Below are positions 41,556-50,000 of a stretch of 64,000 nt of DNA, piece by piece. How positions within the stretch are numbered: position 1 is the first letter of the stretch; the number at the start of each line of letters is the position of its first letter. The stretch spans positions 1 through 64,000 of the forward strand of contig NZ_AUEZ01000018.1 of NCBI RefSeq assembly GCF_000426245.1, in the 5' to 3' direction. Source of the stretch: Bradyrhizobium sp. Ai1a-2 (GTDB taxonomy: Bacteria > Pseudomonadota > Alphaproteobacteria > Rhizobiales > Xanthobacteraceae). The translations under genes were made by a program, and so were the position numbers. The notes beneath the pieces are model-generated. The model ran no database searches and was not told the origin of the DNA. It worked only from the letters and a program-made list of their open reading frames with translations.

Positions 41556-43181
41556 ATGGAAACGCTGCTGCTTCCGTTCTCGCCGCGCTTCATCGTGCTC
41601 ACGATTTGCTCGGTCGTCACCGCGCTGTTGCTCCTGCTCGGCATCTTCGACCGGAAGCTCATCGACGTCATCCTGTTGCCGTTGCTGATCTTCGGGTCGC
41701 TGACGCTGCTTGGCGTCCGCGACCTCATGCAGAAGCACCACGCGGTGCTACGAAATTATCCGATCTCGGCGCACCTGCGCTTCCTGCTCGAAGAGATCCG
41801 CCCGGAGATGCGGCAGTATTTCTTCGAGAGCGAGAAGGACGGCATGCCGTTCTCCCGCGACACCCGCGCCGTCGTCTATCAGCGCGCCAAGATGGTGCTC
41901 GACAAGCGGCCGTTCGGCACGCAGGAGGACGTCTACCGCGAGGGTTATGAATGGATGCACCATTCGGTGGCGCCGACGCCCTATTCGAAAGAGAAATTCC
42001 GCATCACCATCGGCGGCCCCGATTGCATCACGCCTTATTCCGCCTCCGTCTTCAACATCTCCGCGATGAGCTTCGGCGCGCTCAGCCCGAACGCGGTGCG
42101 CGCGCTGAACGCCGGAGCCAGGAAGGGTGGCTTTGCGCATGACACCGGCGAAGGCGGCGTCAGCCCCTATCACCGCGAGAACGGCGGCGACATCATCTGG
42201 GAGATCGGCTCCGGCTATTTCGGCTGCCGCAATCGCGACGGTACGTTCAACCCGGACGAGTTCGCGCGCGTCGCCGCCGACGAGCAGATCAAGATGGTCG
42301 AACTCAAGATGAGCCAGGGCGCCAAGCCCGGCCATGGCGGCGTGCTGCCGGCGGCAAAAGTCTCGGAAGAGATCTCCAAGATCCGGGGCGTTCCGCTGGG
42401 CGAGGATTGCATCTCGCCGGCCTCGCACAAGGCGTTCTCGACACCGTTGGAGATGATGGCCTTCATCGGTGAGATGCGCAGGCTTTCCGGCGGCAAGCCG
42501 GCCGGCTTCAAGCTGTGCATCGGCCATCCCTGGGAATTCCTCGCGATCTGCAAGGCGATGCTCGAGAGCGGGATCTATCCCGACTTCATCGTGATCGATG
42601 GCAATGAGGGCGGCACCGGCGCAGCACCGCTGGAATTCATGGATCATCTGGGCATGCCGATGCGCGAAGGCGTCAATTTTGCCCACAACGCGCTGGTGGG
42701 CATCAATGCGCGCAACCGCATCAAGATCGGCGCCTCCGGCAAGATCGCGACCGCGTTCGACATGGCGCGCGCGATGTCGATCGGCGCCGACTGGTGCAAT
42801 TCGGCGCGCGGCTTCATGTTTGCTTTGGGCTGCATCCAGTCGTTGAGCTGCCACACCGACCGCTGTCCAACCGGCGTGACCTCGCAGGACCCGATCCGTA
42901 ATCGCGCGCTCTACGTGCCTGACAAGATCGAGCGCGTCTGCAATTATCATCACGCGACGCTGCATGCGCTGGCGGAGTTGCTCGCCGCCGCCGGCCTCGA
43001 GCATCCGCAGGAGTTGCGGCCGATCCATTTCACGCAGCGCACGGCGACCACGGAAGTCCGCAGCTTTGCCGAGCTGTACCCCACGCTGCGCCCGGGCGAA
43101 CTGCTCGAAGGCACCCAGGACCGCCGCTTCCGCGACGCCTGGGCCATGGCCCGCCGCGATTCATTCCAGCCGGCGGGGTGA
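41556..43181 (+). CDS. FMN-binding glutamate synthase family protein, membrane-anchored
   Basis: Protein of 541 residues. Two hydrophobic helices at about 12-30 and 34-52 anchor it. The rest is the FMN-binding synthase domain of glutamate synthase: TPYSASVFNISAMSFGALSPNAVRALN, GEGGVSPYH, MSQGAKPGHGGVLP, DGNEGGTGAAP and the [3Fe-4S] motif Cys-x5-Cys-x4-Cys in GCIQSLSCHTDRCPTG. The glutaminase domain and the GXGXG structural domain are absent, so it is not a full GltB; its donor and product are unknown. GAGGGG precedes ATG 41556. Confidence 0.9.
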   Translation: METLLLPFSPRFIVLTICSVVTALLLLLGIFDRKLIDVILLPLLIFGSLTLLGVRDLMQKHHAVLRNYPISAHLRFLLEEIRPEMRQYFFESEKDGMPFSRDTRAVVYQRAKMVLDKRPFGTQEDVYREGYEWMHHSVAPTPYSKEKFRITIGGPDCITPYSASVFNISAMSFGALSPNAVRALNAGARKGGFAHDTGEGGVSPYHRENGGDIIWEIGSGYFGCRNRDGTFNPDEFARVAADEQIKMVELKMSQGAKPGHGGVLPAAKVSEEISKIRGVPLGEDCISPASHKAFSTPLEMMAFIGEMRRLSGGKPAGFKLCIGHPWEFLAICKAMLESGIYPDFIVIDGNEGGTGAAPLEFMDHLGMPMREGVNFAHNALVGINARNRIKIGASGKIATAFDMARAMSIGADWCNSARGFMFALGCIQSLSCHTDRCPTGVTSQDPIRNRALYVPDKIERVCNYHHATLHALAELLAAAGLEHPQELRPIHFTQRTATTEVRSFAELYPTLRPGELLEGTQDRRFRDAWAMARRDSFQPAG

Positions 43182-43188
43182 GGAGATC

Positions 43189-43293
43189 GTAGCCCGTAGC
43201 CCGTAGCCCGGGTGGAGCGCAGCGTAACCCGGGGACCGCTCGTCAACGTTGATGGAGGTGTCCCGGGTTGCGCCGCGCTCCACCCGCGCTACG
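43189..43293. repeat. Intergenic palindromic repeat (GTAGCCCGGGTG type), copy 2
   Basis: It begins with three tandem GTAGCCCG units, continues GGTGGAGCGCAGCGTAACCC and ends GGTTGCGCCGCGCTCCACC...GCTACGGG. It lies between the convergent glutamate-synthase-like and ABC ATPase genes. Confidence 0.8.
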
Positions 43294-43301
43294 GGACGTC
43301 G

Positions 43302-44615
43302 CTAATGCGGGTTCTCCAGACTGAACGTCTCCGACTGTTCGTCATAGGCGAACAGCTCGGCATAGCGTCCCCATGAGACGATGGTCTTCAAGGTCTCGTC
43401 CGCATAGTCCTCGGACATGTAGTCCTCGAGCTCGTTGCGGAAGCGCGCGGCAGGCGCGGTGTGGGACGGCCGCTCATCGAGCACGCGGCGGATCAGGCCC
43501 ATCACCGGCACATAGTTGATCAGATGCTCGGCGAACAGTTTCTTGCGCGCGTCGGTTTCGAGATTGGCAAAGCGCAGGCCGGCTTCCGTCAGCACCAGGT
43601 CGCCCTCGCTCAATCGGGCGAACCGCAACAGCTGCAGCGACTCGCCGAGATGGAGGATCTCGTCCGTCTCCATTTGCAGGCTGCCGGCGAGAACCGGCAG
43701 GTCGGCGTGGCCGCTATAGGGCGGCCCTGCCAGCGTCTCGATCAAGCCGGACAGTTCGTTGGACGAGACATGGCCGAGCGCCGTGCCGACGCCTGCGCCG
43801 GAATGTGCCTCGGTCGCCGCCGTCGACTTGGCCTCCGTCCGTTGCGTCATGCGGCCATAGATGCTGTCGACCAGCTGCCGGAACGCCGGATCGAGACGGT
43901 TACGCGGGTGCGGGAAATCGACCTTGATCTCGGTCGCCACCCTGCCGGGATTGGACGAGAACACGAGAATGCGGTCGCACATCAGCACCGCCTCCTCGAT
44001 GTTGTGCGTCACCATCAGCACCGATTTGATCGGCAGGCGGCCTTCGGTCCAAAGATCGATCAGGTCGGTGCGCAGCGTTTCGGCGGTCAGGACGTCGAGC
44101 GCCGAGAACGGTTCGTCCATCAGCAAAAGGTCCGGATGCACGACGAGGGCGCGCGCGAAGCCGACGCGCTGGCGCATGCCGCCGGACAGCTCCTTGGGGT
44201 AGGCGGATTCGAAGCCGTCGAGGCCGATCAGGTCGATCGCGGCGAGCGCGCGGGTGCGCCGCTCGGCGGCGTCGATGCCGAGTGCTTCGAGGCCGAGCTC
44301 GACATTCTGCAGCACGGTAAGCCAGGGAAACAGCGCGAACGACTGGAACACCATCGCGACGCCGTTCGGGGGACCGGCGATCTTCTTGCCGCGGCAGACC
44401 GCCTCGCCCGAGGAGGGATCGACGAGGCCGGCGATGATCCGGAGCAGCGTCGACTTGCCGGAGCCGGAACGGCCGAGCAGGCCGACGATCTCGCCGGCGC
44501 GGATGGTCAGGTCGACGTTCTCGAGCACCAGCAGGTTCTCGCCGCTGCCCTTGGGAAACGAGCGGCAGACGCTGCGGATGTCGATGAGGTTGGGCGCAGC
44601 GGATTGTTCGAGCAT
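43302..44615 (-). CDS. ABC transporter ATP-binding protein with AAA-associated C-terminal domain
   Basis: NitT/TauT-type ATPase of 437 residues. Walker A GRSGSGKSTLLRI, Q-loop VFQSFALFPWLTV, signature LSGGMRQRVGFARAL, Walker B LLLMDEPFSALD and H-loop VTHNIEEA fill residues 1-260. A C-terminal domain (about 290-430) with DLPVLAGSLQMETDEILHLGESLQLL and FAEHLINYVPVMGLIRRVLDE matches the AAA-associated domain (PF09821) seen in a subset of these proteins. GAGGAG precedes ATG 44615. Its permease is usually adjacent but is not found here. Confidence 0.88.
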   Translation of the reverse strand: MLEQSAAPNLIDIRSVCRSFPKGSGENLLVLENVDLTIRAGEIVGLLGRSGSGKSTLLRIIAGLVDPSSGEAVCRGKKIAGPPNGVAMVFQSFALFPWLTVLQNVELGLEALGIDAAERRTRALAAIDLIGLDGFESAYPKELSGGMRQRVGFARALVVHPDLLLMDEPFSALDVLTAETLRTDLIDLWTEGRLPIKSVLMVTHNIEEAVLMCDRILVFSSNPGRVATEIKVDFPHPRNRLDPAFRQLVDSIYGRMTQRTEAKSTAATEAHSGAGVGTALGHVSSNELSGLIETLAGPPYSGHADLPVLAGSLQMETDEILHLGESLQLLRFARLSEGDLVLTEAGLRFANLETDARKKLFAEHLINYVPVMGLIRRVLDERPSHTAPAARFRNELEDYMSEDYADETLKTIVSWGRYAELFAYDEQSETFSLENPH

Positions 44616-44681
44616 GGCAGCTCCTCATCACCCGAGGCGAAGGCGGCGGGACAGCGGTTCTCTAAACCGAACTCCCGCGCC

Positions 44682-44725
44682 ATCCTTTCGTTTGAGCACG
44701 ATCTTCGTCGAAAGATATGCTCTAG
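44682..44725. repeat. Short intergenic palindrome (TTTGAGCACGATCTTC type)
   Basis: TTGAGCACGATCTTCGTCGA followed by AAGATATGCTCTAG forms an imperfect hairpin; related to the second part of the element at 59393-59521. It lies between the porin stop and the ABC ATPase start and overlaps the last codons of the porin. Confidence 0.45.
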
Positions 44726-46710
44726 AATTCCCCGTGCAGCCTTCCCGAGAAGATGTGAACGGGGCCGCGGTCGGCGTTATAGGCGGGGTTTGTGATGAAC
44801 TGATAGTCCGCCGTCAAGGTGAAGTTCTTGCTGATCGAATACGCGTAGTACGTCTCGAAGATGCGCTCGTTGCTGTAGTTCAGCTGGCCATCGCCGATCA
44901 GCAGGCCAAGGCCGCCGGCGGCTAGAAAATCGCGATGCGCGGCGGACAGGCCGTTAATGGCGCCGCCAATGCCGAACGTGTCGCTCGGCCGACCCCAATA
45001 GCTGCCCTTGACCGACAGGCCGCCCGAAACGCTGCGGTCGACGTCGGTGAACGAGAGGATTTCGCTTCGGCCGTCGTTCCAGCTCGCGCGGGCGAAAAAG
45101 CCAATGTCCGTGGCGAGCTGCTGCTCGAGGTTGGCGTAGAAGCCGTATTTGAGATTTTCGCGGCGGATGGCCGTCATCACATTGTTGATGTCGAGCGCCG
45201 GGTTCAGGCTCTCGATATCCAGCGCCTCCTGGTAGATGCCCATGTTGCCGCGATTGGCGAAGGCGCCGAGCCGCAGCTTGCCGGGTTGGTCGGAGAGGGC
45301 ATAGCGCCCTTCGAACTCGACCACCGTGCCGCCGGTCTTGAAGGTCAGGACGTCGCTGTTGGGCGCATCAGGCACCTGGAACAGGCCGGCGCGCACCGCC
45401 CAGTCCTTGCGGTTGAACTCGACCACTGCGCCGCGCGTATAACCGGGCAGGTCGGCCGGGAAGTCGTAGGCGGAGGAGGCCCACATCGCCCAGTTCATAA
45501 AGTCGAGGCGCGGGTCCTTTGCGTAGGAATTGCCGTCAAAGAAGTCGCCGACCGCAAAGCGCCCGACGACGACAGTGATGCGGTTGATGTCGCGCTTGCC
45601 CGGCAACTGGTTGGGACCGTCGGCCACCTCTTCCTGCTCGCCTCCGAGACCAAAGGTCTGCTTGAGGAAGTAGCGCTGTGGGCGAAGTTTCGGGAACGGG
45701 GCTCCGGCCTTTTGCGCCTCGCCGTTGGGGAAGCCGGCAAGGCCGAGCGTGCCGTTGATGCCGAAGCCCTGTGCCATCTCCGGATTGAAATAGAGCTCGC
45801 CGCCCTCCCAAAGCCTGAGGCCGAGAAACGCCGTCGTGGTCCAGGTTGCCTGCAACTGTCCGGGCCCCGGCAGACTGTTGGTGCCGGTGTAGGGCGCACG
45901 GAACGACGGATAGCCCTGCGGCAGGTACGTGGTCTGCGCATGCACATTCCAGTCATTGGATTCAGGAAGCTTGGTCGGGCTTTGTGCGACCGGCCAGGGC
46001 GCATCGCCGAACTGATAGTTCAAGCCGAATTTCAGCTGATGGATATCGGGCTTGACGCTGACGACGGGCAAGCCGACCTCGCGGAGGTCGTAGGTCCGTT
46101 GTGCGAGGTTGACATAATCGTATTCGAGCTTCGCGCTCCAATTGCCGCTCAGCGCGAATTCGGCGCCGCCGCCGACGGTCCAGCCGGTGTGATATTGACC
46201 GGGGGTCGAGACGACCTCGCCGTCGGCGTCGTTGATCCTGACGTGGCTGTGCCCCCAGGCGAAGCCGCCGGTCAGATAGGGCATCCATAATCCGAATGCG
46301 TAGCCGATGCGGCCACGCAAGGTGCCGGTATAATCGATCGAACTCTGAAATGGTGCCGGCACCAGCCGCGGCACGTCTGTCGGACTCGTGAAGGTGGCGT
46401 CGGCCTCGATGCCGAGCACCATGCGATTGGAGAACTGGCGATTGTATCCGGCCTGGTAACCGCCGAGCAGCCCGGTGATGGTGTGCGGAAAGAACACGGA
46501 CTGTTCGGGGAGGGGATTGGTGCGCGGGCCCAGGCTGCCATCGCCGTAGCCGACATGAGCGCCCACATAGAACCCGGTCCAGTCGTAGACGGCGGAGTAG
46601 GCGGGCGCCTTGAAGGCGAGATCGGCTGCAACCGCCGGGCCGCTCAGGGCGAAGGTCGCGACCGCCGCGCGGCCGAGGATCTGCTCAAGGGAGCGGCTGC
46701 GGCGTGGCAT
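44722..46710 (-). CDS. Outer-membrane fusion protein: OmpA-like barrel plus OprB carbohydrate porin
   Basis: Protein of 662 residues. After a signal peptide (residues 1-29, ALSGPAVAADL) comes a small barrel domain at about 42-235 (YDWTGFYVGAHVGYGDGS, GGYQAGYNRQF, GGGAEFALSGNWSAKLEYDYVNL, LNYQFGD) of the Omp25/RopB type. Residues about 253-662 are an OprB-type carbohydrate-selective porin (WNVHAQTTYLPQGYPSFRAPY, GGELYFNPEMAQGFGI, TVVVGRFAVGDFFD) ending in the barrel-terminal Phe (LHGEF). Each part would be a complete barrel alone. ATG 46710 gives a standard signal; ATG 46803 has a better Shine-Dalgarno (AGAGGCGG) and would add 31 residues. A Fur-like box lies upstream. Confidence 0.87.
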   Translation of the reverse strand: MPRRSRSLEQILGRAAVATFALSGPAVAADLAFKAPAYSAVYDWTGFYVGAHVGYGDGSLGPRTNPLPEQSVFFPHTITGLLGGYQAGYNRQFSNRMVLGIEADATFTSPTDVPRLVPAPFQSSIDYTGTLRGRIGYAFGLWMPYLTGGFAWGHSHVRINDADGEVVSTPGQYHTGWTVGGGAEFALSGNWSAKLEYDYVNLAQRTYDLREVGLPVVSVKPDIHQLKFGLNYQFGDAPWPVAQSPTKLPESNDWNVHAQTTYLPQGYPSFRAPYTGTNSLPGPGQLQATWTTTAFLGLRLWEGGELYFNPEMAQGFGINGTLGLAGFPNGEAQKAGAPFPKLRPQRYFLKQTFGLGGEQEEVADGPNQLPGKRDINRITVVVGRFAVGDFFDGNSYAKDPRLDFMNWAMWASSAYDFPADLPGYTRGAVVEFNRKDWAVRAGLFQVPDAPNSDVLTFKTGGTVVEFEGRYALSDQPGKLRLGAFANRGNMGIYQEALDIESLNPALDINNVMTAIRRENLKYGFYANLEQQLATDIGFFARASWNDGRSEILSFTDVDRSVSGGLSVKGSYWGRPSDTFGIGGAINGLSAAHRDFLAAGGLGLLIGDGQLNYSNERIFETYYAYSISKNFTLTADYQFITNPAYNADRGPVHIFSGRLHGEF

Positions 46711-46881
46711 GGCGGAGATGTTTCCAAACTGAACGTCGCGACAGTTCGGCGTGCCCGTTGCCGAAGCGCTGCTACGACGCTGTCCCCAACACGAAATCAT
46801 CACGCCGCCTCTGCCCCGGTCGCATGTCCTGATTCCCCTCCATCGCGCCAGATCGGGGAAGCCACACCGTACCGCAATCCT

Positions 46882-46902
46882 TATTGCGAGTAATTCGCAA
46901 TA
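46882..46902. promoter_or_regulatory. Fur-like iron box
   Basis: Perfect 8-base arms TATTGCGA (46882-46889) and TCGCAATA (46895-46902) around GTAAT make a 21-base dyad. The centre GCGAGTAATTCGC resembles Fur-type boxes that precede iron receptors in many Proteobacteria. It lies 79 bases upstream of ATG 46803 and 172 upstream of ATG 46710 of the porin. Confidence 0.55.
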
Positions 46903-47012
46903 GCAAGAAGCGGCGGGTGATTATCGCTGGATGGCATCCCCTGATGACAGTTTTGCAACAGGAGGCGCGATCATCTTGTCGCGGCCTGGTTTGGACGTGG
47001 ATGACCCGCCCC

Positions 47013-47059
47013 GAGCGTTTTCAAGCGAAGTGGACACCGGTTCGCGCCTGTGAAAACGC
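47013..47059. repeat. Intergenic palindromic repeat (GAGCGTTTTCAAGCGAAG type)
   Basis: GAGCGTTTTCAAGCGAAGTG...CACCGGTTCGCG...TGAAAACGC. An inverted copy is at 55512-55558 and a diverged one at 54480-54551. The rest of the 360-base gap 46804-47163, apart from the Fur-like box, shows nothing I can name. Confidence 0.7.
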
Positions 47060-47163
47060 ATCAACCAAAGCCGCTCCGTCGATCGATCAGAACTTGCAGC
47101 TACGCACGCGGCCGATGCAGTTATCGAACCCATCGTACTGGCGTTATGTCGATTATTCGGCTG

Positions 47164-47997
47164 TCAGAACAGCGGCTTAGTGGATGAGCGGGGCCCGGCC
47201 GCGAGCTTGTTCACGTCGAAACTATCGACATCTGCAAGCAGCTCGCAAAATGTTCGTGCGCCGTGATCGAGCAGGCGCTCGCCCTTCTCGGCGGAAGCTT
47301 TCGTCGCATCGCCGACCGCGCCGCTTGCGTGCAGGTCCTGTGTCTGCCACGCGAATGGCGCGGGCCGTTGCGTCGACAGCCAGCGGTGATCCTTTTCGAT
47401 CGCGATGCTGGCGGGACGAAAATCCGCGATCGCTTCCATGCGTACCGTGTGTGGATAGCGCGCCAGCATGATCGAGGTCTCGACCGCGCCACCGTGAATG
47501 CCGTGGCGTACTTCCTCGGCGGCAAACAGCTTCTCTGCCGCGCTCAGCCGCGACCAGCTTGTGGTGACCACCAGCATCCCGTGTTGCGCGCGCAAATCCT
47601 GCGCGACCAGGCTCATCGCGGCGCTGTTGCCGCCATGGCTCGTGACCATCACGAGTTTCTTGACGCCGGCGCGCGCCACGCTGTCGCCGAGCGCCATCCA
47701 CGTCTTCAATGCGACGTTGGTCGGCAGCGTCAGCGTGCCCGGAAAATCGATGTGCTCGGTGGAAATGCCGACCGGCTGCAGCGGCAGAAAGGTGGCGGGG
47801 AGGCCGACGGGCAACAGCTCGCGCACAAGCGCCAGATAGGCTTCTGCGATCATGATGTCGGTGCCGAGGGGCAGATGCGGCCCGTGCTGCTCGGTGGCCG
47901 CGAGCGGCAGCACCGCGATCCAGCGCGCCGGAGCAGCGGTAACGATCTCCGGCCAGCGGATTTCGGTCCAGTCGCGGGGTGGAACAGTGGAAGTCAT
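47164..47997 (-). CDS. Creatininase family amidohydrolase
   Basis: Metalloenzyme of 277 residues in the creatininase/MftE family, hydrolysing cyclic amides. Metal ligands are visible: Glu36 and His38 in ATEQHGPHLPLGTD with Asp47, His in VTSHGGNS and Glu in GIHGGAVETS. Relatives include creatininase, the formamide hydrolase ArfB and mycofactocin MftE; the substrate here is not identifiable. Divergent from an NMT1/THI5-type ABC importer, which suggests a pyrimidine-like or cyclic amide substrate. A 15-base tandem repeat lies directly upstream of ATG 47997. Confidence 0.9.
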   Translation of the reverse strand: MTSTVPPRDWTEIRWPEIVTAAPARWIAVLPLAATEQHGPHLPLGTDIMIAEAYLALVRELLPVGLPATFLPLQPVGISTEHIDFPGTLTLPTNVALKTWMALGDSVARAGVKKLVMVTSHGGNSAAMSLVAQDLRAQHGMLVVTTSWSRLSAAEKLFAAEEVRHGIHGGAVETSIMLARYPHTVRMEAIADFRPASIAIEKDHRWLSTQRPAPFAWQTQDLHASGAVGDATKASAEKGERLLDHGARTFCELLADVDSFDVNKLAAGPRSSTKPLF

Positions 47998-48003
47998 GCC
48001 GGG

Positions 48004-48063
48004 GATTTCTCTACCAAGGATTTCTCTACTAGGCGTTTCTCTGCCAAGCGTTCCTTTGCGCGG
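48004..48063. repeat. Four 15-base tandem repeats in a divergent promoter
   Basis: Units at 48004-48018 (GATTTCTCTACCAAG), 48019-48033 (GATTTCTCTACTAGG), 48034-48048 (CGTTTCTCTGCCAAG) and 48049-48063 (CGTTCCTTTGCGCGG). They decay from left to right and sit 6 bases upstream of the creatininase start, in the 153-base gap to the ABC operon. Confidence 0.85.
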
Positions 48064-48150
48064 ATTTGCGAGGTAATTTGTCGGCCCTGCCGCGGACGCA
48101 TTCGGCGTCCATCACCCATCATGGGCCATAACAAGCGACGGAGTCCAACC

Positions 48151-49170
48151 ATGAAGCGGGCCTTTTTGCTGCGAGCGTTAACTATAGCTGTTTTCGCCCT
48201 GGTCGCGGCCTTTGCGCCCGCGAAGGCCCAGACCATGGACAAGGTTTCGTTCGGCACCAACTGGGTGGCGGAGGCCGAGCATGGCGGTTTCTTCCAGGCG
48301 CTGGCGGACGGCACCTACAACAAATACGGCCTCGAGGTCACCATCGTTCCCGGCGGTCCCAACAACAACAATCGCATCCTGTTGATCGCGGGCAAGCTCG
48401 ATTTCTTCATGAGCGCGAATTCGCTGCAATCCTTCGATGCGGTCACCAGCAACGTGCCGCTGGTCGCCGTCGCCGCGATGTTCCAGAAGGATCCGCAGGT
48501 GCTCTTGACCCATCCTGATATCAAGGCAACCAAGCTCGAGGATCTGAAGCCGCTGACGCTGCTCGTCTCCAAGGAGGGCATGACGACCTACTTCCAGTGG
48601 CTGAAATCCGAATACGGTTTCAGCGAAAGCAAGGTCAAGCCTTATACCTTCAACCCGCAGCCCTTCATCGTCGACAAGAAGAGCGCGATGCAGGGCTATG
48701 TCACCTCGGAGCCATTTGCGGTGGAGAAGGCCGCCAACTTCAAGCCTGGAGTCTTCCTGCTCGCCGACTACGGCTTCAACACCTATTCGACCCTGATCGA
48801 GACCCGCCGCGAGCTGGTCGAGAAGAAGCCCGACCTCGTCCAGCGCTTCGTCGACGCCTCCATCATCGGCTGGTACAATTATCTCTACGGCGACAATGCC
48901 GCCGCCAATGCCATGATCAAGAAGCTCAATCCGGAAATGACCGACGAACTTCTCAGCTATTCCATCGACAAGATGAAGGAATACGGCATCGTCGATTCCG
49001 GCGACTCCTTGAAGAACGGCATCGGCGCCATGACCGACGAGCGGATGGCGAGCTTCTTCGACAAGATGGTGCGGGCCGGCGTCGTTCGCTCCGATATCGA
49101 CTTCCGCCAAGCCTATACGCTGCGCTTCGTCAACAAGGGCGTTGGGCTCGACCTGCGGCCGAAGAACTAA
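48151..49170 (+). CDS. ABC substrate-binding protein, NMT1/THI5-like
   Basis: Periplasmic protein of 339 residues with a signal peptide (LLRALTIAVFALVAAFAPAKAQ). VSFGTNWVAEAEHGGFFQALADGTYNKYGLEVTIVPGGPNNNNRILL is the NMT1/THI5-like opening used by pyrimidine/thiamine-precursor, riboflavin and aromatic-acid importers. CGGAG lies about 7 bases before ATG 48151; the frame is open further upstream, but only this start gives a signal peptide. First gene of a complete importer. Confidence 0.9.
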   Translation: MKRAFLLRALTIAVFALVAAFAPAKAQTMDKVSFGTNWVAEAEHGGFFQALADGTYNKYGLEVTIVPGGPNNNNRILLIAGKLDFFMSANSLQSFDAVTSNVPLVAVAAMFQKDPQVLLTHPDIKATKLEDLKPLTLLVSKEGMTTYFQWLKSEYGFSESKVKPYTFNPQPFIVDKKSAMQGYVTSEPFAVEKAANFKPGVFLLADYGFNTYSTLIETRRELVEKKPDLVQRFVDASIIGWYNYLYGDNAAANAMIKKLNPEMTDELLSYSIDKMKEYGIVDSGDSLKNGIGAMTDERMASFFDKMVRAGVVRSDIDFRQAYTLRFVNKGVGLDLRPKN

Positions 49171-49190
49171 GCACAAAGATTGCTCTCGTG

Positions 49191-50000
49191 ATGGCCGAGC
49201 AAGCCTCGAGCGAACTGGACGCCGGCTCCCCGCTTGCGGTGAGCCTGCGCGGGGTCACGAAAGTTTATGACAGCGGTGTGGCGGCGCTCGGGCCCGTTGA
49301 CCTCGACGTTAGGCGGGGAGAATTCGTGTCGCTGGTCGGGCCGTCGGGCTGCGGCAAATCCACCGCGCTGCGGTTGATCGCGGGCCTTGCCGCGCCGACC
49401 GCCGGCACGGTCAGCGTCTCGCGTCTCGCCGCCGAAACGCGTGGCCATCACCCGATCGGCTTCGTGTTCCAGGAGCCGACCCTGATGCCGTGGGCGAGCG
49501 TGCGCGAGAATGTCCGCCTGCCGCTGAAGCTTGCCCATGCGCCGACAAGCGAGGCGGATGCGCGCATCGACGAGGCGTTGGCGCAGGTCGGGCTTGCCGA
49601 ATTCGCCAGGGCCTATCCGCGCGAATTGTCCGGCGGCATGAAGATGCGGGTCTCATTGGCGCGGGCGCTGGTCACCGATCCCGATATTCTCCTGATGGAT
49701 GAGCCATTCGCGGCGCTCGACGAGATCACGCGTTTCCGGCTCAACAACGATCTGCTCGCGCTGTGGCGAAAGCTGCACAAGACCGTGATCTTCGTGACCC
49801 ATTCGGTGTTCGAGTCGGTGTATCTCTCGCAGCGCGTGATCGTGATGACGGCACGGCCGGGGCGGATCGGCGCGGAGTTTCGCATCAGCGCGGCCGAGCC
49901 GCGCGGCGAGGAATTCCGCACCTCCGCCGAATATGCCGGCTTCTGCCGCCAGGTTTCCAACGCGCTGGCGCCGGCCTATGCGGGACAGGCCGGCGCATGA
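49191..50000 (+). CDS. ABC transporter ATP-binding protein, NitT/TauT type
   Basis: ATPase of 269 residues. Walker A GPSGCGKSTALRL, Q-loop VFQEPTLMPW, signature LSGGMKMRVSLARAL (MKM in place of the usual QR), Walker B ILLMDEPFAALD and H-loop VTHSVFES. ATG 49191 starts 20 bases after the binding-protein stop; a GTG directly before it is an alternative. The stop overlaps the permease start (ATGA). Confidence 0.94.
   Translation: MAEQASSELDAGSPLAVSLRGVTKVYDSGVAALGPVDLDVRRGEFVSLVGPSGCGKSTALRLIAGLAAPTAGTVSVSRLAAETRGHHPIGFVFQEPTLMPWASVRENVRLPLKLAHAPTSEADARIDEALAQVGLAEFARAYPRELSGGMKMRVSLARALVTDPDILLMDEPFAALDEITRFRLNNDLLALWRKLHKTVIFVTHSVFESVYLSQRVIVMTARPGRIGAEFRISAAEPRGEEFRTSAEYAGFCRQVSNALAPAYAGQAGA

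Noticed and set aside
47263..48150. 296-codon N-terminal extension of the THI5-like binding protein
   Set aside because: It would cover the creatininase gene on the other strand and the tandem repeats; the signal peptide begins at ATG 48151.
48597..49190. N-terminal extension of the ABC ATPase into the binding-protein gene
   Set aside because: An out-of-frame reading of the binding-protein gene; the ATPase homology begins after ATG 49191.
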